Below, one piece after another: positions 55,731-64,000 of a stretch of DNA of 64,000 nt. The stretch comes from Pseudomonas bubulae (GTDB lineage: Bacteria; Pseudomonadota; Gammaproteobacteria; Pseudomonadales; Pseudomonadaceae): the NCBI RefSeq assembly GCF_037023725.1, contig NZ_CP146077.1, forward strand, positions 843,001 through 907,000, in the 5' to 3' direction. A model generated the notes under the pieces. That model was not told where the DNA came from. It ran no database searches and saw nothing but the letters and a program-made list of their open reading frames with translations. Positions within the stretch are counted from its first letter, which is position 1, and every line of letters begins with the position of its first letter. The translations under genes and the position numbers were made by a program.

Positions 55731-56156
55731 GTGAACCTAATTATGAAAATGCTGGCCGTACCAGCAGCAGTAGTGGCCCTATGGGCAGTCAACGCTCAGG
55801 CAGCAACGAACGATGACATCGCAAAACGTCTTGAGCCAGTGGGTAAGGTCTGTGTTCAAGGGCAAGAATGCAAAGGGATGGACGTAGCAGCCTCGGTGGG
55901 CGGCGGCGGTGGCATGACCCCCGACGACATTATTGCCAAGCATTGCAGTGCATGCCACGGCACCGGCCTGTTGGGCGCACCGAAAATCGGTGACACCGCG
56001 GCCTGGAAAGAGCGCGCCGATCATCAGGGCGGCCTTGATGGCATCCTGGCCAAAGCCATCACCGGTATCAACGCCATGCCGCCAAAAGGCACTTGCATGA
56101 CCTGTACCGATGAAGAGCTAAAAGGCGCCATCGAGAAAATGTCCGGTTTGAAATAA
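55731..56156 (+). CDS. cycB: Cytochrome c5
   Basis: 141 residues from GTG 55731 (GAGGG site). A signal peptide (MNLIMKMLAVPAAVVALWAVNAQA) is followed by a class I cytochrome c. Heme-binding CSACH is at 72-76 and a Met ligand near 116. There are two extra pairs: Cys41/Cys47 before the heme and Cys122/Cys125 (CMTC) after it, as in c5 proteins. A periplasmic electron carrier to oxidases. Own promoter (-10 TATACT near 55668) and a strong terminator. Confidence 0.93.
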   Translation: MNLIMKMLAVPAAVVALWAVNAQAATNDDIAKRLEPVGKVCVQGQECKGMDVAASVGGGGGMTPDDIIAKHCSACHGTGLLGAPKIGDTAAWKERADHQGGLDGILAKAITGINAMPPKGTCMTCTDEELKGAIEKMSGLK

Positions 56157-56170
56157 CCCGACCTTCTCTG

Positions 56171-56197
56171 AAAAAGCCGCTGATGGGCGGCTTTTTT
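56171..56197. terminator. Terminator after cytochrome c5
   Basis: AAAAAGCCGC (56171-56180) pairs with GCGGCTTTTTT (56187-56197), loop TGATGG. Clean intrinsic terminator. Confidence 0.92.
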
Positions 56198-56271
56198 GTG
56201 CCCGAAATTTGAGCTCGTCCGCGTCCTCTGCGCTATCACGTCTATATTCAAGACTGGATAAGGAGGATCAG

Positions 56272-58200
56272 ATGGTGCAGTCCTGTTCGATCGAGCGCGC
56301 AGTCGATGATGTGCTGGCGCGATTACCGATGCATATTCACCTTGGCCTGCCGCTGGGCCTGGGCAAGGCCAACCGCTTCGTCAATGCGCTGTATCAGCGG
56401 ATCAGGCAGCTGCCCGAACGCCAACTGACGATCTATACCGCTTTGAGTCTGGGCCGCCCCCCACTTGGGGACGGACTGCAACGGTTGTTTCTGGAGCCTT
56501 TTGTCGAGCGGGTATTTGGCGATTACATTGAGCTGGATTACCTGGCCGACCTGCTTCACAACAGCATGCCCACCAACATCCACGTCGAGCAGTTCTTTTT
56601 GCAGCCGGGCAGTTTGCTCAACAGCCCGCCTGCCCAGCAGGATTACGTCAGCAGCAATTACAGTCACGCGGCCCGCGACATCAATGCCAGCGGCCTGAAC
56701 CTGGTGGCCCAACTGGTTGCTCGACACCCCGAGGATGCAGCGCGTCTGAGCCTGAGCTGCAACCCGGATATTACCCTCGATTTGTTGCCCATGATTGCCA
56801 AGCGGCGTGCGGCGGGCGAGACCATTCTGATACTGGGCCAGGTACATGGTGACCTGCCTTATATGCCCGGCGACTCGGAGCTGAGTATCGAAGATTTTGA
56901 TCTGTTGATTGACGAAGATGAGCACACTACGTTGTTTTCAACGCCCAGCATGCCGGTCAATCTGCAAGACCATATGATCGGCCTGCATGCCAGCACCCTG
57001 ATACGCGACGGCGGCACCCTGCAGATCGGCATTGGCTCGATGGGTGATGCCCTGAGTGCAGCCCTGCTCGCACGCCAGGGTGACAACGAGGGCTACCGCG
57101 ACCTGCTCGACGCTATCGATATCACCCAGTGGCGCACGCTGATCGAGCAACAAGGTGGCGTCGAGCCATTTGCCCGGGGCCTGTATGGTTGCAGCGAGAT
57201 GTTTGTCCACGGCCTGATGGTGCTGGCCGATGCCGGGATTGTGCGACGCAAGGTCTACCCCGATGCCGACAGGCAAGCCCAGGCCAATGCGGGCACCCTG
57301 GATGAAAGCTTGCAGGGTGACGGGGTCAGCATCCACGGCGGTTTTATCCTAGGCCCCCGCGATTTTTACCAGCGGCTAAGGGAGTTGCCCCACAGCAAGC
57401 GCCTTGAATTCAATATGACCGCCATCAGCTATATCAACGAACTATACGGCCAGGAAGAGTTGAAACGCCTGCAACGGCGTGATGCGCGCTTCGTCAACAG
57501 CGCATTCACCGTGACCTTGCTCGGTGCCGCCGTGGCTGATCAGCTCGAAGACGGCCGGGTGCTGAGCGGGGTCGGCGGGCAATACAACTTTGTTGCCCAG
57601 GGCCATGCCCTGCATGACGCACGCTCGGTAATCATGTTGCGCAGCTGGCGAGAGTCGGGCGGTGATGTAAGTTCCAATATTGTCTGGGAATACGGTCACT
57701 GCACCATCCCGCGGCATTTGCGCGACATTGTGGTCACCGAATACGGGATTGCTGATTTGCGCGGCAAAACCGACAGCAAAGTCATCGAGGCGCTGCTCAA
57801 CATCACCGATTCGCGCTTCCAGACCGAACTGACCACCCAGGCACAACTGATGGGCAAGCTGCCCAAGGACTTTCGCCTTGATCCACGTTTTGCCGACAAC
57901 AGCCCGCAGCGTTTGCAGGAGATCGCCGACCGGCACCCGCATTTGTTCCCGGAATACCCGCTGGGCAGTGATTTCAGCGCGCAGGAGCAAGACCTGCTGC
58001 GAGCGTTGAACTGGCTTAAAAGCAAATTCAAGCTCACGCAGATGTACCAACTGGGCAAGGCTACGCTGGACGCGCCTTCGCCCCAGGCATTCCCCGAACA
58101 CCTGGAGCGCATGCAGCTCGCACAACCCGACGGGTTGCGCGATGAGCTGTACCAGCGTTTGCTGCTGGCAGGGCTGCAGGCAACCGCGAAAAGCAATTGA
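56272..58200 (+). CDS. Acetyl-CoA hydrolase/transferase family protein
   Basis: 642 residues from ATG 56272 with AAGGAGG, which is stronger than the upstream open start. Bacterial CoA transferase-like protein of the acetyl-CoA hydrolase C-terminal family: HLGLPLGLGKANRFVNALYQ at the start and FNMTAISYINELYG, SGVGGQYNFVAQ and IVVTEYGIADLRGKTDSK later; the last motif is a hallmark of the C-terminal domain. The enzymes move CoA between short-chain acids. Pathway and substrate are unknown. No partner gene nearby. Confidence 0.85.
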   Translation: MVQSCSIERAVDDVLARLPMHIHLGLPLGLGKANRFVNALYQRIRQLPERQLTIYTALSLGRPPLGDGLQRLFLEPFVERVFGDYIELDYLADLLHNSMPTNIHVEQFFLQPGSLLNSPPAQQDYVSSNYSHAARDINASGLNLVAQLVARHPEDAARLSLSCNPDITLDLLPMIAKRRAAGETILILGQVHGDLPYMPGDSELSIEDFDLLIDEDEHTTLFSTPSMPVNLQDHMIGLHASTLIRDGGTLQIGIGSMGDALSAALLARQGDNEGYRDLLDAIDITQWRTLIEQQGGVEPFARGLYGCSEMFVHGLMVLADAGIVRRKVYPDADRQAQANAGTLDESLQGDGVSIHGGFILGPRDFYQRLRELPHSKRLEFNMTAISYINELYGQEELKRLQRRDARFVNSAFTVTLLGAAVADQLEDGRVLSGVGGQYNFVAQGHALHDARSVIMLRSWRESGGDVSSNIVWEYGHCTIPRHLRDIVVTEYGIADLRGKTDSKVIEALLNITDSRFQTELTTQAQLMGKLPKDFRLDPRFADNSPQRLQEIADRHPHLFPEYPLGSDFSAQEQDLLRALNWLKSKFKLTQMYQLGKATLDAPSPQAFPEHLERMQLAQPDGLRDELYQRLLLAGLQATAKSN

Positions 58201-58210
58201 CGCGCCTTTC

Positions 58211-58270
58211 GTAGCAGCTGCCGCCAGGCTGCGTTCGGCGGCGCAGCCTTCGTGCCTCGGCAGCTGCTAC
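58211..58270. repeat. GTAGCAGCTGCC inverted repeat
   Basis: gtagcagctgccg (58211-58223) and cggcagctgctac (58258-58270) flank gcgttcggcggcgcagcc. A simpler relative is at 62869-62899, and pieces (gcagcggctac) at 42541-42560 and 49526-49538. Lies at the convergent ends of two genes. Confidence 0.75.
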
Positions 58271-58282
58271 GGACTGAAAGGG

Positions 58283-60921
<2,639 letters not shown>

Positions 60922-61182
60922 GACGAGATCAGGGGTCGTTTGTAAAAAGGGCGGGCATTTTAACAGGCTGAGCAAATATTGCTGCCTCTGTGCGACGGTG
61001 TGACATGCCACATCCTTTAAATTTACTGCTTTTGTTACTTTCGCACAGGATGTAAAGAGTATTTCCAGCTACCGTAGGGTTAATGCAGCAAATAAGTATT
61101 TGATAACCAGTGTCATTGCCATTGGTTGCCGGCACGTCATAATGCCCACTGCCCGAATTTTTGCAGAGTCTAGGGAGCTAGC

Positions 61183-62850
61183 TTGTCTACGCCTGTCGAA
61201 CCCTTGCGTTTGCTGCTATTGGCCGAAGAGCCATCTTGGGCAGCGTTGTTGCGCGAGTGTCTGGCGCCAATGGGAAGTGCGGCCGTCCTGATATGCGCGC
61301 CGAGCTGGGAGTCTGTCAGCCATCTGTTCGAAAACGATCGCAATGCGCTGCTCCTGACGACCCCGGCCCTGCAGCCCCCAGCGGGCCGCTGCCGCCTGCC
61401 CACGGTTTTGCTGCTCGACAGCGAGCCTGATAGCGCTCCAGCGGGCGTCAGCGACTGGCTGGTCGGCGCCAGCCTGACGGGCGATGTACTGCGCCGCTGT
61501 CTGCGCCATGTGCGTGAACGCGGCCTGCTGGAACACACCTTGCAGCGCCTCGCCGAAGAGGATCCACTGACCGGCATTGCCAACAGGCAAGGCTTCCAGA
61601 CCCTGCTGGCCGTGCGTCTGGCCGAAAGTGACGGCCGTGGCATTGCCTTGGGCCATCTGGACCTGGACAACTTTCGTCACGCCAACGATGCATTGGGCCA
61701 TCAGGCTGGCGACCGCCTGATCCTGCAAGTAGTGGCGCGCCTCAAAAGCCAGCTTGAAGCGGGTGACCAACTGGCCCGTCTTGGCAGTGATGAATTCGCC
61801 CTGTTGATCAATACCCATCGCGCGCCCGAGCGTGCCGAATGGATGGCCGAGCGCATTACCGAGGTGATGGCCGAGCCCTACTGGGTCGACGGCGAAAGCC
61901 TGTTGATCGGCTGCAGCCTGGGTATTGCCCATGCCCGCGCCAACGCCGGGGCCGACCCGTTGATGTGGCACGCGCACATTGCCATGCAACAGGCCAAAAG
62001 CACCCAGGGCTGTACCTTCCACGTATTCAACGAGCGTATCAATCGCAATGCCCGCAGCCTGGCCGACCTCGAAAGCGAGTTGCGCCGGGCGTTGCGCCGT
62101 GACGAACTGGAACTGCATTACCAGCCGCGCCTGGATCTTGGCACGGGGCAGATCGTCGGGCTGGAAGCGCTGGTGCGCTGGCGCCATGCCGAGCGTGGCC
62201 TGTTGGCTCCGAGTGAGTTCGTGCCTTTGGCCGAGCAAAGCGGGCTGATTGTTCCGCTGGGGTACTGGGTTATCTCCCGTGCCCTGCGGGATATGCAGGC
62301 GTTGCGCGAACGCGGGCTTGAGCCGCTGCACATGGCGGTCAACCTGTCGTTTCGCCAGTTTCAGGACAGCCAGTTGCTTTCGACCCTCAGCCGCCTGATC
62401 AGCGAACGCGGCGTAGAAGCACAGTGGCTGGAGTTCGAGCTGACCGAAACGGCCGTGATGCGGCGCAGTGATCTGGTCAAACAGACCATGGATGCCCTGG
62501 GCCGACTGGGTGTGCGTTTTTCGCTGGATGATTTCGGTACGGGTTTTTCATCGTTTGTGCACCTCAATAGCCTGCCGATTACGCTGCTCAAGATCGACAA
62601 AAGCTTTGTGGGCGGCATGGAAAGCCGCGAAGAGAACCGCAAACTGGTCCACGCCATGATCAACCTGGCCCACAACCTGAAACTGGAAGTGGTTGCCGAA
62701 GGCGTCGAAACTCCCGAACAGCTTGCTCTTTTGCGTGATTTTGGCTGCGATCAGGTGCAGGGCTACTTCATCAGCAAGCCGCTGCCGCTGGCCGAACTGG
62801 TGGAGTATTTGACGTTTGGGGCCGGGCAGCAGGTGCCAATTGCGCTCTAG
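61183..62850 (+). CDS. c-di-GMP phosphodiesterase with degenerate GGDEF (ProE-like)
   Basis: 555 residues from TTG 61183 (AGGGAG site). About 120 N-terminal residues of unclear fold are followed by a GGDEF domain whose active motif is GSDEF (201-205), so cyclase activity is doubtful, and an EAL domain with the metal ligands intact: EAL (328-330), MAVNLSFR, FELTE, DDFGTG, KIDKSF and VAEGVET. It should degrade c-di-GMP. Adjacent to rep as in P. aeruginosa, where the same position holds ProE (PA5295), a potent phosphodiesterase. Confidence 0.9.
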   Translation: MSTPVEPLRLLLLAEEPSWAALLRECLAPMGSAAVLICAPSWESVSHLFENDRNALLLTTPALQPPAGRCRLPTVLLLDSEPDSAPAGVSDWLVGASLTGDVLRRCLRHVRERGLLEHTLQRLAEEDPLTGIANRQGFQTLLAVRLAESDGRGIALGHLDLDNFRHANDALGHQAGDRLILQVVARLKSQLEAGDQLARLGSDEFALLINTHRAPERAEWMAERITEVMAEPYWVDGESLLIGCSLGIAHARANAGADPLMWHAHIAMQQAKSTQGCTFHVFNERINRNARSLADLESELRRALRRDELELHYQPRLDLGTGQIVGLEALVRWRHAERGLLAPSEFVPLAEQSGLIVPLGYWVISRALRDMQALRERGLEPLHMAVNLSFRQFQDSQLLSTLSRLISERGVEAQWLEFELTETAVMRRSDLVKQTMDALGRLGVRFSLDDFGTGFSSFVHLNSLPITLLKIDKSFVGGMESREENRKLVHAMINLAHNLKLEVVAEGVETPEQLALLRDFGCDQVQGYFISKPLPLAELVEYLTFGAGQQVPIAL

Positions 62851-62868
62851 GGCTTAAGAAAAACTTCC

Positions 62869-62899
62869 GTAGCAGCCTCGTTCCTTCGGCAGCTGCTAC
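62869..62899. repeat. Short GTAGCAGC/GCTGCTAC hairpin
   Basis: gtagcagcctcgttccttcggcagctgctac; arms agcagc/gctgct with gcc...ggc. Related to 58211-58270. It overlaps the stop of the last gene by four bases and lies between convergent genes. Confidence 0.65.
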
Positions 62900-64000
62900 A
62901 CAGCTACGCCCGCCACTTTGGCCGCCTTGCGCTCCAGCTTGATCATGCGCCGTACCTTCCACTCGAACGCCAGGGTCAAGCTGATCGCTGCACAGGCCAG
63001 GCCCGTCGCCAGCCCCCACCAGACACCTGCCGGGCCCCAACCGAAGGTAAAGGCCAGCATCCAGGCCATTGGCGCGCCAATCACCCAATAGCAGAACAGC
63101 CCCACCAGAAAGGTGGTCTTGGCATCCTTGAGCCCGCGAATCGCGCCCATGGCGATGGTTTGTGCGCCATCAAACAGCTCAAACCATGCCGCTACCGCCA
63201 GCAGGCTGACGGCCAGCTCAAATACCGGACGGAATGCAGGGTCATTGTAATCGAGGAACAACCCCACCAGATCCCTTGGCCAAAACCAGAACACCACGGA
63301 AAACCCGAGCATCACACATGCACCAAAACCGATACCGACCCGTCCTGCCAGCCGCGCCCGCTGCAAGTCACCACCACCATAGTGCTGGCCAATACGCATG
63401 GTGATCGCATACGACATGCCTGCAGGTACCATAAATGCCACCGATACGATTTGCAGTGCGATCTGGTGCGCTGCCAGCTGTGTACTGCCCATGGTGCCCA
63501 TGCACAGTGCTGCGAAGGCAAACAAACCGACTTCCACGGCATAGGTCCCGCCAATCGGCAGGCCGAGCCGCCACAGTTCCCGCAAATATGTCAGATTGAT
63601 CCGCGACAGGCCCTTGCTGATCGGGTACGCGTTGTAGGCCGGATGCCGATGGATATGCCAGGCCAACCCCAGCGCCATGCAGGTCGCCACAATCGCCGTG
63701 ACCAGGCCGATACCCATCAAGCCCAGTTTTGGCAGGCCGAACATGCCGGTAATCAGCGCGTAATTGAGCACAAAGTTGGCCACGGTACCGATCAGGCTGA
63801 TCACCATCACCGGTGTGGCCCGGCCCATTGCACTGGTAAAGCCGCGCAGGGCCATAAAAGTCATATAGCCGGGCAGGGCAAACGGTAGCAGCAGCAGAAA
63901 CTGGCCAGCCGCTTCAACGTTGGTGGGCGTCTGGCCAAACAGCAACAATAGCGGTTTGATATTCCACAGCATTACCGCGCCGCCCAGCGCCAGTGCCCAA
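62896..64000 (-). CDS. MATE family efflux transporter (5' end outside window)
   Basis: At least 368 codons seen; the start is beyond the right edge (the frame is open from 63999). Multidrug/toxin extrusion pump of the NorM type that couples export to Na+ or H+ gradients. About nine membrane segments are visible, with LPIGGTYAVEVGLF and GMSYAITMRIGQHYGGGDLQRAR, typical MATE sequences. Position next to the EAL protein equals PA5294 of P. aeruginosa. The tail (KVRRMIKLERKAAKV) is cytosolic and basic. Confidence 0.92.
   Translation of the reverse strand, partial: WALALGGAVMLWNIKPLLLLFGQTPTNVEAAGQFLLLLPFALPGYMTFMALRGFTSAMGRATPVMVISLIGTVANFVLNYALITGMFGLPKLGLMGIGLVTAIVATCMALGLAWHIHRHPAYNAYPISKGLSRINLTYLRELWRLGLPIGGTYAVEVGLFAFAALCMGTMGSTQLAAHQIALQIVSVAFMVPAGMSYAITMRIGQHYGGGDLQRARLAGRVGIGFGACVMLGFSVVFWFWPRDLVGLFLDYNDPAFRPVFELAVSLLAVAAWFELFDGAQTIAMGAIRGLKDAKTTFLVGLFCYWVIGAPMAWMLAFTFGWGPAGVWWGLATGLACAAISLTLAFEWKVRRMIKLERKAAKVAGVAV

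Overview
The window is chromosomal DNA of a Pseudomonas species, most likely from the P. fluorescens group. The evidence is gene content and order that match Pseudomonas core regions almost gene for gene (dadA/ridA/dadX with lrp, crc-pyrE, argB-algC-dut-coaBC-radC, spoT-rpoZ-gmk-yicC-rph, oxyR-recG, ubiC-ubiA), the GC-rich codon use, and paired REP elements (gtgggagcgggcttgc...) typical of fluorescent pseudomonads. I saw no rRNA, tRNA, CRISPR array, integrase or IS element.

Layout. 1-5.5 kb (minus): cytochrome c oxidase operon coxB-coxA-ctaG-coxC-SURF1-small membrane protein. 5.8-13.5 kb: a conserved hypothetical gene, beta-carbonic anhydrase, DUF523 plus a 2OG-Fe(II) oxygenase, DUF2059, an alpha/beta hydrolase, a DUF6436-like thioredoxin-fold protein and a penicillin-acylase-family Ntn hydrolase. 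After a REP pair come ubiA/ubiC (ubiquinone), rubredoxin and its reductase, HU, a small unknown gene, a YbaK-HDOD protein, recG, oxyR and exbB-exbD-tonB (24.6 kb). 24.7-31 kb: an epimerase, a lipoprotein, RidA, spoT, rpoZ, gmk, yicC. 31.2-36.8 kb: rph, a DUF4870 protein, an AT-rich accessory patch (broken small gene plus an orphan MOP/MATE-like transporter), crc, pyrE, argB. 36.8-43.3 kb: algC, dut, coaBC, radC, a peptide-binding protein, rpmB-rpmG. 43.3-55.6 kb: an I78-like inhibitor, then amine and D-amino-acid catabolism (cupin, pauC/kauB, pauB4, MocR regulator, lrp, dadA-ridA-dadX, pauR). 55.7-64 kb: cytochrome c5, an acetyl-CoA hydrolase/transferase, xpt, rep, an EAL phosphodiesterase with degenerate GGDEF, and the 5'-truncated end of a MATE pump.

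How the genes work together. The main themes are respiration (caa3-type oxidase, ubiquinone, c5), stringent response and nucleotide metabolism (spoT, gmk, rpoZ, rph, pyrE, dut, xpt), TonB energisation, peroxide sensing, and gamma-glutamylated polyamine plus D-/L-alanine use with their regulators (PauR, Lrp). Most of the window is conserved housekeeping sequence. The most unusual stretch is 32.4-34.25 kb, where a decayed gene with a VDEIWHH signature precedes an AT-rich orphan transporter between otherwise conserved neighbours. Several repeat families (REP pairs, CCCTCTCCC/GGGAGAGGG hairpins, GTAGCAGCTGCC hairpins) punctuate the gene ends.
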